From Ryuthela nishihirai (taxonomy: Eukaryota > Arthropoda > Arachnida > Araneae > Heptathelidae), in contig JAWZYU010000017.1 in assembly GCA_038380435.1 (NCBI GenBank), positions 22,009,283 through 22,073,282 of the forward strand: a stretch of DNA of 64,000 nucleotides, in the 5' to 3' direction. Position 1 is the stretch's first letter, and every line of letters begins with the position of its first letter. The notes beneath the pieces were generated by a model. That model did no database searches, was not told the DNA's origin, and saw only the letters and a list, made by a program, of their open reading frames with translations. This document shows positions 12,723 to 24,320 of the stretch, piece after piece. A program made the translations under genes and the position numbers.

Positions 12723-15501
12723 CCCTTCCAGTGTCCAGCCTGAAAAACGTTTCCATCTAGAGGCCAAGCTATTTTTTCCCTATGCTCAGCCGAAAAAAAA
12801 ATTAACTTTAGAATTTTTTTGCCAATTAACTAATGAAAGGAATTATGGCATGTAATATGTCAAATTAATCAGCATTTAATTCTGGATTTTCTGAAAACAA
12901 TATTTAACAAAAAAGATGACTAGTTTTATTTTAATAAGGCTTCTTTAGAGCCATGAAAAAATGAATCTGGCAGCACAAATAAAAATGTATTAAAAAAATT
13001 AATAGAAATGATTACAATGCACATGAACAGAAAGGCTATTTATTTCTAAATAGAAAAAAAATTAATCTTTTGTTTCGAGTAAATGCTTCCCTCGTTTTAT
13101 ATTTCTTTTTCTCAGTACCATACTTGGAGAAAATTTCAGGCCTTTAGCCAATTGTGCTGAGTCAGATAAACAAATCAAATAAAAAATTTTTTTTGAAAAT
13201 AACCAATCAAGGGAAATAGTTTGTGTTACATATGAAATTAAACAGAATTTAATACAAATTTTATGAAAATAAATAATATAAACAAATTTACAAGGATATC
13301 GATTTTAATAAGCCTTTTTCAATATAATATGGTGGAAAAAAAAATTGTACTACACAATTAAGGCTTATTTTTGGAAAACCTGATGAATAAAAATAGTTAA
13401 ATTATATATTAATCAAAAGGAAATTTCCTCCAGAATAATATAATATTTAATCTTCATTTCTTTTAATGATTCCTTTCAGTATAATATATTTTAAACATGG
13501 CCAGTGTTATACAAAATGACTTGGACTTCTCACATTTACGGGATTTTCTGAACTGGTTGTGAAATGGGAAAAAACTTTCTTGGCTGCCTTTTTTTATTAA
13601 ATATTATGAATTTTTTTCTTTGGATGTTGAAGTTTGGCAATCTTGGCTAAATATGGAAAGGTTTGTGCACCAAAACAAAAAAAACAACAGCGTTATATCG
13701 TCAGAGCGGCACAGCCAAGATACTAGGGGGGGGGGGGGGTGCTTATTTTAAAATCATTCAATATAAACATAAACCCAGTATTTTATTTTTAAATTTCACT
13801 TTTCTAAGTGTGTGTGTTTAGGGGGGGGGAGTAAAAACCCTTCGTGAAGTTGCCTTCCCACACAAAGACTAATTTCCATGCCAAGGAAGTCCATTTTGCT
13901 CCCATATCCAAGTCCACATTCATTTTCAGAAAACAGTACAAGTTCAAAGTTTTTTTACTAAAAAACAAAGAAATGATAAAAGAAAAATTACATATAAACT
14001 AATGGGATATTAAGTAAAATATTTGCAACAACTTTTAAACTGCCCATTCGATGTCATAACTCGGAAAGATTGAAAAGATCACTAATTTATTGAAATAAAT
14101 CAACAGAAATAAATTTGCTTCAGTATCCAAGACCTCATTTATTTTCAGAAACTGATACCAGATTAAAGTTTATTTTACTGGAAAAATAGTAAATAGTAAA
14201 AGAAAATTTAACAGCTAACCTAATGCAATGTTAAATAAAATATCCACAGCAACAAGTTGTAAGCCGGCTGTGTGATATAGCACAACTCTGAAAAAGCTGT
14301 TATCGATCAACAGAAAGATCGATAATTTATGGAAATAAAGTAAATCTACAAAAATAAACAATACGGTTTAATTATAAAAAAAGAAAATTAAATACTAAGT
14401 TTATATAGAGAGTTGATAATTTAATTTGTTGGGAGGAATATTTGGCTTAAATCATCCATGTAAACAACTTGCCGTGCCAAGGAAGTCCTTTTTGCTGAAA
14501 TATCCAATACCTTATTCATTTTCAGGAAACAATGCAAGATCAAAGCTTTTTTAAAGAAAAGAAAGGAATAATAAAAGAAATATTAACATATAACCTAATG
14601 TGATGTTAAATAATATATGCAATGACTTGTAAAGCTGACAATCCAATGTAGCATAACCCCAAAAGATCCAATAGATCAGCTGATGAAAAAATCAGTAAGT
14701 TGCAGAAATAAAATGAATCTACAGAAATGAAAGCTAAGGTTAATGCTGACTTGATAGATGTATGGTCACATTATCCTATATCCAAGAAGAACTCTTTCTG
14801 TAAACATTCACTAAAGAGTCACTGTACTGCACATGTGAGCAATAACAAGGTCATTGCATTTGACTGCACCTGCTATGTGACCTACTTTAGACTGCAGGAA
14901 ACTTTGGAACTGCAACTTGGATTGTTAAGAAAATTTTCATTAGTTACAGTTTTGATCTGAAGGGTGGGAAAGATGCATAGAATGCTGGGATAAATGATAA
15001 AAATAATTCTAGTAATAGTAAAATAGGTTTGGCAGAAAGGAGTGTAAAAAAAAATTGCAATTACTTCCAAAATCTTCCGTTTTCAAAAATAGCATTTTTT
15101 TTGTTAATTTATAGGAGATTTTCAAAACTTTAAGGAAAAATTTGTTGATAATAGTTCAAATCAAACTTGTGAGCTTAAATCAGGTGATTGCTTCAGCGTA
15201 GGGTAACATTAACAAATTGGCAATACCATATAGCACTTCTAAGAAATGGCAATTAGATGGCTTTAACAAGTGATTTATATTGTAGTATAATAAAATATGC
15301 ATCAAACGAAAAACAAAATATTATTTTTCAAGTCTAAATTATATATTTTTATAAGATATATATTAAAAAAATTACAATGGCATTTTTTATTTAAAAAAAA
15401 AATCGATTTTTTTTAATTGTATTAAAAATGTATACAGCTATCCTCGGTTCTATCTTTACACATTCTACGAATGTATACAGACAGCGTGGACACTGGAAGG
15501 G
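12723..15501 (+). mobile_element. piggyBac-type DNA transposon, copy 1
   Basis: The ends are CCCTTCCAGTGTCC and its inverse, flanked by TTAA at 12719-12722 and 15502-15505. That combination (TTAA duplication, termini starting CCC) marks piggyBac-type elements. The 2779-bp interior has no readable transposase, so it is presumably mobilised in trans. It holds about three diverged subrepeats (near 13876-14110, 14120-14355 and 14480-14730), each with 'ccaaggaagtcc' or a variant, 'cattttcag' and 'gatcaaag'. It split a pre-existing LTR retrotransposon. An inverted relative lies at 46764-49159. Confidence 0.9.
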
Positions 15502-15505
15502 TTAA

Positions 15506-16352
15506 GGGAGATGTTACCCTGCATCTTATGAGGCATTATCTAATATCTTCACATATATCATCAGGCACATTACTTAATACACTTTTCATATAATAACCGT
15601 TATTTAATATAGACTCCTTTTCAGTTTTGATTAGCCTTAATCTTTCAATCTCACAATTAATTCACTCAATGTTTGCATTAAATGCATTAATTTCTTCAAT
15701 GCCTTTGCACATCATATCCAAGCATCACTTTCTTATTCTTCAAAGCAACTATTTCATCTCACAAATACAACAGTACCATGTTGAGGAATATCATGAACAT
15801 ACTTTACTCATATTCTTCTTCTCTGGAATGCTCAACCATTCTGCAAACTAGTGGTTTCCTCCTTTTAGCATACTCTGCCTAATCAGATCCCCTAGCCTTC
15901 ATGTTTTCTTATGATGTCTAAACGTTCTGTCATGCTGTGATTTAATAATACTCTCACATGCCCACTCATATTGTGTCAAATAGCCCAGAACCATAATCAA
16001 GCAAAACTGGTAACTCACCATACCCAAGTGAAGTTCTAGGAGATCTCATGGCAATGACTTATTATCATTATTACCATAACCTCATCGCTTAGGAGATGTG
16101 AACAATCAACTTCATTTCCCAGGGGCTGCTCGACACCCTTTCACGTGCTGCTGAGAAGTTTCTCAACACAGCCTTCAGTGGTTTCACACTAAGGAAGAAT
16201 AGTTGCATGTTCAGCCAAAGGCACACCACACTCAACGTGAATTTTCTTTCAGGATCTCGGAGATGATTCCTTCATCTCTTGGCATTTGACAGTCGCTAAA
16301 TCACCTAACTCTACTGAGATTTGATCACTCGTACCCAAGCTCTTTTCACATG
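15506..16352 (-). mobile_element. LTR retrotransposon interior, gag-like end
   Basis: This region lies between the piggyBac insertion and the primer-binding site. The minus strand gives short open pieces in several frames (for example YEWACESIIKSQHDRTFRHH and EWLSIPEKKNMSKVC) in the place where gag would begin. I cannot assign them to a named gag family. The frame is broken repeatedly. Confidence 0.5.
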
Positions 16353-16369
16353 TCCCACTTCTGACACCA
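16353..16369 (-). promoter_or_regulatory. Primer-binding site of the LTR element
   Basis: The minus strand reads TGGTGTCAGAAGTGGGA, starting with TGG (complement of tRNA CCA ends) and resembling the 3' end complement of a leucine tRNA. It directly abuts the upstream LTR, as a Ty3/gypsy-type primer site should. This fixes the strand of the element. Confidence 0.7.
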
Positions 16370-16497
16370 GTATAGGGTGTCTTCCTTCCTCCCTGTGTGT
16401 GTGAGCTTTTACCTCTGGGTACTTTTCACTGCTAACATGTCAGGATGGCACTATTGGTTTGCTTAAAGAACATGGACTCTATTAATATGTATGCAAA

Positions 16498-16700
16498 AGC
16501 CGTCCCATGGCCGAGTGGTTAACGCGCTTGGCTACTGATCTAAGGGACCTGGGTTCGAGCCCCGGGTAAGGCATGGCTGTTTGTGTCGTTTTTCTGCTGA
16601 GGTCCTGCCATCCTCTCAGACCTTCTACTATGGCATATAAACTGATAGGCTCCTGTCAGACCTCTGTGGCAAGCAGCTGCTTGAGGGGGTATTTTTTTTA
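16498..16700 (+). repeat. SINE S1 (tRNA-derived)
   Basis: The tRNA-like head has an A box (TGGCCGAGTGG) near 16509 and a B box (GGTTCGAGCCC) near 16552, followed by the body 'aagcagctgcttgaggggg' and a T-rich end. The same body follows the head in four other places (47284, 54976 diverged, 55980, and 56455 body only), so this is a SINE and not a tRNA gene. The head most resembles a serine/leucine-type tRNA. Confidence 0.9.
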
Positions 16701-16702
16701 TA

Positions 16703-17973
16703 CACAGTTGTATCAGAATAATATGACCACCTACCTAATATGACCCTTGGCCCGAATGACAGTGGTGAGAGGCGTCCCATGGATGTAATGAGGCCCTGGA
16801 AGGTTTCCAGAGACACATGTGCCCATTCGGACTCCATCAGAGCATGGAGGTTCCAGAGATGACCTGGTTGTGGGTCTGCATGCCGAACCTGTCAATCCAA
16901 ATGGTCCCACAAATGCTCTATGGGATTGAGGTCAGGCGATTTCACCGGCCAAGGGAGAATGGAGACATTGCTGTCGTATTCCTGGACCTAGTCACGCACC
17001 ACCTTAACGACATGGGTGGGCACATTGTCCTGTTGATATACGCCATCACCACCAGGGTAAACGTCCAACATGAAAGGATGCATGTGGTCAGCGAGGATGG
17101 ACAGGTAGCCATTGTGGTTCAGGGACCCATCCACTGGTACCAGCAGTCCCAGGTCATACCAGGAAAACATTCCCCAGACATGCACACTGCCACCGCTGGC
17201 CTGTACTTAACCGACAAGTGTGTCTGGGTGTTGATTCTCGTGTGTCTGACGCTATATCCGCCACCGCCCATCACTTTTATGGAGTAGAAACCTCGATTCA
17301 TCGGAGAAGGCAACCTTTTTCCACTTTTCCACTGTCCAATGACAGTAGTCCCATGCAAACTGCAGGCGTCATTGCTGATGGACTGATTAACATGGGTATC
17401 TTTACGCAGCATCAACTCCAAAAACCCATGTGTAACAGGGTTCACTCTACTATTATTGGGAATACATACCTGGGTGCCCCAGTGTTCATTTGTGTGGTCA
17501 GTTGCAGCACTATTGCATTCAATTGCCCTTTACCAGTCAATGGAGACGACGTTCTCCTCTGCGGTCGATGGCCTTTGGGGCTACACAGTTATGATGTCTG
17601 GAGGTACTCGGTGTGCCAGTGGTCCATTCTTGGTACACCCTTACTACAGCACCTCGCGAACAGCCCACGAAGTCTGCTGTTTCCGAGATGCTTCCACCCT
17701 TGACGTGGTAGCCAATGATCATTCCTTTTTGAACCTCCATCAAAACAATACCTCTGCCCATTGTGCTCATGTTATGTACTATAGCTCATCTATCCTGGCC
17801 GGCCGCTTATATCTCCATGTGGTCGACCTTGTCATGTGCACTCTGTGACACCCCTGGGTGGGTACACTGTGATTCCATGGGTGACCACCCATGGAATCAC
17901 AGTTATATATCTACACAGTCGTATCAGAATAATATAATTTATTCTTTCATTATATTATTCTGATATGACTGTG
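16703..17973 (-). mobile_element. Decayed Tc1-like transposon
   Basis: The left terminal repeat (cacagttgtatcagaataat) at 16703 is matched by an inverse copy ending at 17973, with TA at each edge. The minus strand carries a broken transposase. It starts near 17770 with a helix-turn-helix region (MSTMGRGIVL, then ISETADFVGCSRGAVVRVY), passes through a middle part with SWYDLGLLVPVDGSLN and GVYQQDNVPTH near 17000-17150, and ends with DLNPIE-type sequence lost to decay. Several frameshifts rule out a working enzyme. Confidence 0.88.
17866..17903. repeat. Perfect snap-back palindrome, 18-bp arms, 2-bp spacer
   Basis: actgtgattccatgggtg at 17866-17883 is followed, after two bases, by its exact inverse at 17886-17903, close to the right end of the Tc1 element. 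Confidence 0.97.
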
Positions 17974-17975
17974 TA
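17912..17975. repeat. Facing pair of Tc1 terminal repeats, 27-bp arms
   Basis: Arms 17912-17938 and 17949-17975 are inverse copies with one mismatch and a 10-bp spacer, and both match the Tc1 terminal repeat. It looks like a minimal element of about 60 bp made of two ends, or a snap-back duplication of the right end. Confidence 0.9.
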
Positions 17976-18247
17976 CATATATTACACTTTTATTTCACAC
18001 TTCAAACAATACAGAGCAGAAACTGCCACCAAGCAAGTCTTAATATTTGATAAGCTAAATATATCTAGCAAGGCTATAACCAAGCCTTCAGGTGTTCCCA
18101 ATACCTATGCAACAACGGAAAGTGGTTGGTGCAAAATAGGGCAACATCTTCACAACCATCTTCTATCACAGTCCAAGGTGTAACTGCCCTTTTTGAATTT
18201 CCCTCCCTTATTTGAAACTACTGCTATTTGGTCATGTGATCTATTTT

Positions 18248-18278
<31 letters not shown>

Positions 18279-18440
18279 TATGTATATGTACACACATGAT
18301 CCAATTAGGTACACTCATGTTCCAAACTAGTGGGTGACCTTTGTTGAATTCAACTCCGAGCCTGGGACTTTATTAAACAAAAATGTTGTTTTTACCCGGC
18401 CCAGAGCTGCCTTTTTGTTGTTAGGCAAGGCTCTGGTGAA

Positions 18441-19280
18441 AAATGGCACTCCTGCCTCTCCCTAACCAATTAGTCCTTACATTCATATTTATAATAAATG
18501 ATAAATTATCTTTTAATGACTGTGATAAACTATTTCCCACACTCTAGTTCTCATTATTTCTTATTTGTGTTGAGAGGGGGAGGGTAGCAAATAGACTGAA
18601 ATGGAATGCTGTTTAGATATTTTGTTTAAACATTCTCATGAAATGGTGAACCAGATGTCCCCTCCCCCTATATTAGGTCTTTTAAAAACAAAAGCTTGCA
18701 AAATATTTGAAATATTGTTTTTGAAATTTTTTTTCTCTATTTCAGTTATTAAAATTCTCCAGGATGCATTCAACCTCCAATCATGCTCTAATGTCCAGCA
18801 GACATGGATAAAAAAAATATAAAATAGGGAGGAGGGTGGTGCTAGCTAATTGAATAGAAACAGAACATTGTTCCAAGTATTTTTATTTTTGGAAATTATT
18901 TTCTCCAAAGAAAATTGTATATTTCTCCTTTGTTTTAGTGGTCTTCTCAAAATATTTCTGAAAGGCATGTAACATATAGGTTTGCTTTTTTTTTTCCACC
19001 TCCATTTCAATTATTAAAAATTTTGAAGAGGAAACAAACTTGATGTTCTTTCAATGCAGACATATGAATTTGCATGATTAAAAAATAAATTTTAATGGAC
19101 CTTTGTTCATAACATTTTAAGCTAGAAAGTAAGGAGTGATATATTTTGAAAAAAAAATTATCTCATTTTAAAGGAATTAGCCACCAAAATACCCTTGAAA
19201 ATATCAGTAAATGGAATGGAAAAAAAACCCCATTAAACATATATATTTGGCTTGTTGTACAGGATATATTAAAAATTCAG
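18441..19280. other. Unassigned AT-rich DNA
   Basis: No gene or element ends are recognised. Several short blocks pair a C- or G-rich run with 'ttattaaaa' and T runs, as if from one diverged low-complexity family. Confidence 0.35.
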
Positions 19281-20092
19281 TCTGCTTTTGTGCAGACTGA
19301 AATGGCCCTTCTCTCCATTTTATTTTTTGGCTCCCTTCCTCCCCCCCCCCATTTTATTTTTTGCTCAATTCTTTAGATCCTGACCTGTTAAGTACTAATT
19401 TATTCTTTGATCTAATGCATAATTAGATTTTAAAAAACCACTAATACAGAGAGAAAATTTTTGTACCAGAATGGCATTCTGTAAAAATATAGGTACTTTG
19501 CTTCCCCCCCACCCCTCCTTTTTTTTCTCTAGATCATGGCTTGATTCAGAATAATAGCTTCAATAAGTTTAAAGATAAAATAGTTTATTTCAGCAACTTT
19601 GAATTAAAAGCTTAAGGAATTTTCATCTAAACATTAGGCATCAAACTTTAAAATCAAAGAAAAGCAATTTATGGCTTTTTTTTTTTGGAAATAGATCAGT
19701 AATTATCAGGGCCAGATCTGTGGGCAAGGAGTGCTGTCCCTTCAGAATATGAGTAAGGGTAACAAAGGCAAAAAATTATTAAACTTGTGTATGTTTCAAG
19801 TATTTTTCAATAAAATTTTTAAAGACTCTAAAATGGAGGAGGGAATGTTATACTGCAATGAAAGTCCAAACTTTCATTGCAGTATAACATTTCCTCCTCT
19901 GTTTTAGGGTCTTTAAAAAGTTTATTGAAAAATACTTGAAACATACACAAGTTTAATAATTTTTTGCTTTTGTGCAGATTGAAATGACCCTTCTCTCCAT
20001 TTTATTTTTTGGCTCCCTTCCTCCCCCCCCCCCCATTTTATTTTTTGCTCAATTTTTTAGATCCTGACCTGTTAAGTACTAATTTATTCTTT
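19281..20092. repeat. 120-bp direct repeats around a 103-bp-arm palindrome
   Basis: A block starting 'tgcttttgtgcaga' at about 19282-19408 recurs at about 19964-20092 with few changes (both contain 'ctctccattttattttttgg'). Between them lies an inverted repeat with arms 19763-19865 and 19870-19972 and a 4-bp spacer. The right arm runs straight into the second direct repeat. There is no coding content. Confidence 0.9.
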
Positions 20093-21605
20093 CATTTCAA
20101 TTAATACACTGAAAAGAACTTACTGAACTTAATGTTAAAAACACTAATACACTAATATCCAGCTCATTTCAATCATTTGATACATATTACTCAGCAACAT
20201 TCACAATTATTCCCAATATGTTTGCAAGGCACCACGAGTGTCTTGCCTCTCTAATAAGCTGATTATATCAAATACTGTTGCACATAGTGCACAATGCTGT
20301 GGGAATGCTAACTCTAGTGTTATTACCTCATTGGTTAGTGTTCATTAATGAATGCAATCAGCAATCACACATATATGTAAAAATTGATTTTTTAGGTTGA
20401 CACAATAACTATCATATGAATTTTATGTGATTTGCCCTTGTTCTAGACTACTATGCATGCGAATCATATTTGCTTCACACTTTTTTTAGCCCTGGCTGCA
20501 TAGCTCACCCATGATTCATGCTATAATGATTTGCTTATGAACGATAGGAAAGTGTGACCCCACAAACAAGTCAATTTGTTTAGCACAGCACAATTCCATC
20601 TGCAATGCATTGTAGAAATATTCAAATGGTTCTTTGTCAGATAGAATTTTATTTAGTAAAGTTTGCAACTGACATTGCTCTTTTTCATAATCACTCATTG
20701 TAGGATAATTTATTTGGATATTTTTCACAAACAATTTTATTCAGCCACACATACAGTACTGAACAATGAATAGACATGTTCCCATATTTATACACTAGAA
20801 AACTGCACACATGAACTTGTGACAAATCTTGTATCAATTTGCAAACCTGTGAATCATGTATTCACTATTCCACTCAATATGAAAATTTTGTCCTTATAGG
20901 TCACACAGTGCACACTTGACTGACACTTAAAATGAGGGTGTCAAAACTTTTTTGATGTAAATTCATCATAAATTGTCATGTTATTTTGAGCCAAATACAA
21001 GAAAAAATAATAAGCATGGCCTGAGGGGACCTAAAATTCTTAACATGTGGCAGTCAATATGTTAATAAATAAAAATAAATTATACATTTCTGAAAACAAA
21101 AGAAAAGGTAAAAAATATATATATTTTGTTAAGGCAAAATCCATTAGTATTTCATAAACCTATATCCAACAAAAATTATTTTTTTGATCAATTTTTTCCA
21201 GGGAGCCTTTAGTCTTTCTGCTGATGCCCAGTCAGCAAACACAACTATTAACCTGCTTCCCAGGTGTCAAGTCTAAAACATACTGATATGTTTACAGGCA
21301 GTGTTAAATAAACTAATTAACATGAAATTTTAAGCAGTTCAAAAGTTATCAGACAATGGTTGAGATTATGTTTGTTAATCCTCTACAAATTTCATATTAT
21401 CCAAGGAAGTTTAAATAGAATTTTATTTCTCAGATTTAGAAATTTTTGCATTAAGCATATTTTTGTATTATACATTTCATATTATAAGAATATTTATGCA
21501 TGTAAAAATATTGTTGCCAGAATGGACCAAACTTTAGTGTTACATTAACCGATATTTTGTCTAATCCATTTTCATGCTGTTTTTTCAAAAATAGTTACTT
21601 TAAAA
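20093..21605. other. Unassigned AT-rich DNA
   Basis: No gene, RNA or mobile element could be supported. A 72-codon minus-strand frame at 20516-20734 is open but unrecognised and probably chance or a relic. Confidence 0.35.
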
Positions 21606-23288
21606 ATCTCATTCATCATCATCATCATCCTCAAGCAGCCATGGGCTACGGAGGTCCAACCAGACCGTGCAATTTAGTTCTCCAAGCAAGTCTGTCCTGA
21701 ACTACATCTACTGCATCTGGCCACTGCACACCAATTCTAACAAGGTCCTGTTTCACATTGTCTGCCCACCGCATCCTAGGTCTTCCCCTCTTTCTGAGGC
21801 CTTTAGGCACACTATTCATAACCCTATTTGCCAATCTATAATTATTCATATGGGCAACATGGCCAAACCAGTGGAGTCTCTCTCTGCAAAATATGCTGCT
21901 TAAAGGAGGTTGCAAACTCCTTTACCTAACCTCATCATTAGTTGCAAAGTTGAACCACCTAATGCCCAAGATACTGTGTAAGCATCTGGAATCAAAAGCA
22001 TCCAGTTTCCTGTTATCTTGTTTACACAGCGTCCAAGTTTCACTACCATAACTAACCCTAGAAAGTACCAAACTATTATACAGTCTAATTTTAGTCTTAA
22101 GGTATATACACCTATTTCTCCACAATCTCCATAGATTCTTAAAAGTCCCAGTAGCAATCCCTATTCGTCTGTTAATCTCATGCCGCACATCACCAGTATC
22201 TGTTACATAGCTCCCAAGATAATTAAACTGTGACACCTGCTCAAGACTGCAACCATTCAGATTAACTGAATCACAACCTGCCTGACCAATTTTCATCACT
22301 TTAGTTTTCTCTCTGTTTATAACCAAACCTACTCTACTACCAGTCCCATCAACAGCTCGAGTGAAAGAGTTCATCTCATCAACATCATTTGCCAAAAGGG
22401 CTAAATCATCAGCATAATCTAAATCAGAAATTTTCGTATCTCCAGCCCATTTAAGGCCAAAATCTTTCTCTTGAAGTGAATTTTGCATAACAATAATCAA
22501 TAACCAAACTAAAGAGAAAAGGAAACAAAATGAACCCTTGTCGAACACCAGAAGTAATGCTAAACCAATTGCTACAAGCCTTACCAACTCTCACACACGA
22601 CTCAGTGTTATTATAGAGAGCTTTCATTATGTTAACTAACTTGTCTGGTATACCATATGATTTCACAATCAACCACAAATTATGATGATCAACAGAGTCA
22701 AAAGCCTTTTTGAAATTAACAAAGCTAGCAACCAAAGGTTTCTGAAACTCTAAACATTTCTCAAGAACCTGCCTAAGTGAAAATATCTGATCTACACATC
22801 CCCTACCACTTCTAGGGTAGAGGATGTGTGGATATGTGTCCCACCATCCCCTACCACTTCTAATCCCTCACACATTGCTCTTCATGCAATTGACTATCAA
22901 TCAGATTCTTAATTCTATTAAGCACAATCATGGAAAGAACTTTACCTGGAACACAGAGTAGGCTGATACCACTATAGTTATCACAAGAACTGCGATCACC
23001 TTTTTTGAAAATAGGGATAACAATAGCTCTGGTAAAATCCTTAGGAACCATGCCTTTATCATAAAAGATATTCAGAATTTCAGTCATCCAAGTGGTAACT
23101 GAAACATTCCCAGCTCTAAGCATTTCCTTAGTAATTTCATCTACTCCTGGGGATTTATGAAGTTTAAGTTTAGAAATAGCCAAAATAACTTCAGATTGTG
23201 TTATAATGCCAACATTAATTCTATTAAGCACAATCATGGAAAGAACTTTACCTGGAACAGAGAGTAGGCTGATACCCCTATAGTTTTT
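21606..23288 (-). mobile_element. RTE copy C, 3' part (antisense)
   Basis: It starts with a (CAT)n tail at about 21611-21631 and reads, on the minus strand, from the RTE C-terminus up to about codon 500. Recognisable pieces are VNFKKAFDSVDHHNLW near 22700 and ISDLDYADDLALLAND near 22400. Compared with the intact element it has an insertion near 22818-22850 that looks copied from its own neighbourhood. A segment of about 71 bp (22912-22982) is repeated at about 23217-23287, just before the inversion point. Confidence 0.92.
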
Positions 23289-24320
23289 AACCATTTTTTT
23301 CCTACAGGTACATGAAAGGTGAGGATTCTGCTGCTTAGAGATTATTCTCTTGATGTCCTCACACAAGAATTCCAGCTTTATAACCTAGATACTGAGGACT
23401 TGCACGAATCAGATAAACAGGTAGAAGTAAAGTAACAAATATTAATCTTAAATTTCTTTTTTTCTGGGAGGGAGGAAGGAAAATATCTGCAAGGCATAGG
23501 CTTGGTTCTCAGCAGGCACCAGTGATACTCTTCTGGGATATGACTGCATCAGTGAAAGGTTTCTCCATGAGGAATATTATTCGTTATTATGCCCCCACTG
23601 AGAAACCAATGAGAATGATAAAGATAAGTTTATGGATAACTCCATGAAATTTTGAATTCTGTCAAAAAAGGAGATATTGCCCTTATTCTAGGTGATTTTA
23701 TTGTTAAAGTTGGTACTGACTTCGATCTTTGGGGAGGGGGATAAGCCCCTTTGGTATTGGTAGCTGCAATGGCAATGGGCAATGTCTCCTACAGGTAAGT
23801 GAACTTAATGGTTTAAAAGTAACTAACACTTTTGCAAACACCATGGCATATATAAATACACATGGATTTCATCAGATTGTTTGCATAAGAATACAATACA
23901 TTATATATTAGCAGCAAAGACTAGTTCTGTTTGAATACCAAGTCATATATGGGAGCCAAAATTGGGTCTGACATTACTTTGTGAATTTTATTTGAAACTG
24001 TTCAAAAATTAACTGTTGAAATATTTGAAGTTGTGAAAAGTGTCTTGCATCTGAAGCCTAAGAAATGTACTAAGCTTAAAGGAATTATTTTTAACACTGA
24101 GCTCTGAAAGACCCAAATATGGCTAAAAGTTACCACGATAAGTTACTTAGTCATTATTACAATAGTGGTTTATTTATTGTCGAAATTGAGGAAGAAATTG
24201 AACATTTTAAACAGGCTTTTCTTGGAACTAACAGTACTGTTTTTGGTAAAATGAAGCATAGGAGACAATCATTTAAGTGATAAGGCTATGAAGCTTATTT
24301 TTGAAAGAAAGAATAGCAGG
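23289..24320 (+). mobile_element. RTE copy C, inverted 5' part
   Basis: Here the RTE sequence switches to the plus strand. It runs from the start of the endonuclease ('ctcttgatgtcctcacacaa' near 23347) through 'gatattgcccttattctagg' near 23672 and into the linker near codon 380. The order (5' part inverted and abutting the 3' part) is what twin priming produces in LINEs. Stops and deletions make it non-coding. It is broken by the hAT element and continues at 25593. Confidence 0.9.

Larger units (their letters stand above)
16370..18440 (-). mobile_element. LTR of the same element (upstream LTR), split
   Basis: LTR sequence runs 16370-16491 and resumes at about 17976-18440. Between them a SINE and a Tc1 element sit in a TA-rich stretch that is uninterrupted in the partner LTR at about 10545-10570. 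The LTR part near 18256-18275 contains a long G run. On the minus strand AATAAA reads near 17990. Confidence 0.7.

Noticed and set aside
12723..15501. piggyBac transposase gene
   Set aside because: I searched the translated interior of both copies for the DDD-type core and found only short, low-complexity frames.
16498..16580. Functional tRNA genes at the SINE S1 heads (also 47284, 55980)
   Set aside because: The same non-tRNA body follows each head, target duplications flank them, and they are dispersed; these are SINEs.
16817..17848. Plus-strand open frames of 130-161 codons
   Set aside because: They are shadows of the minus-strand Tc1 transposase remnant.
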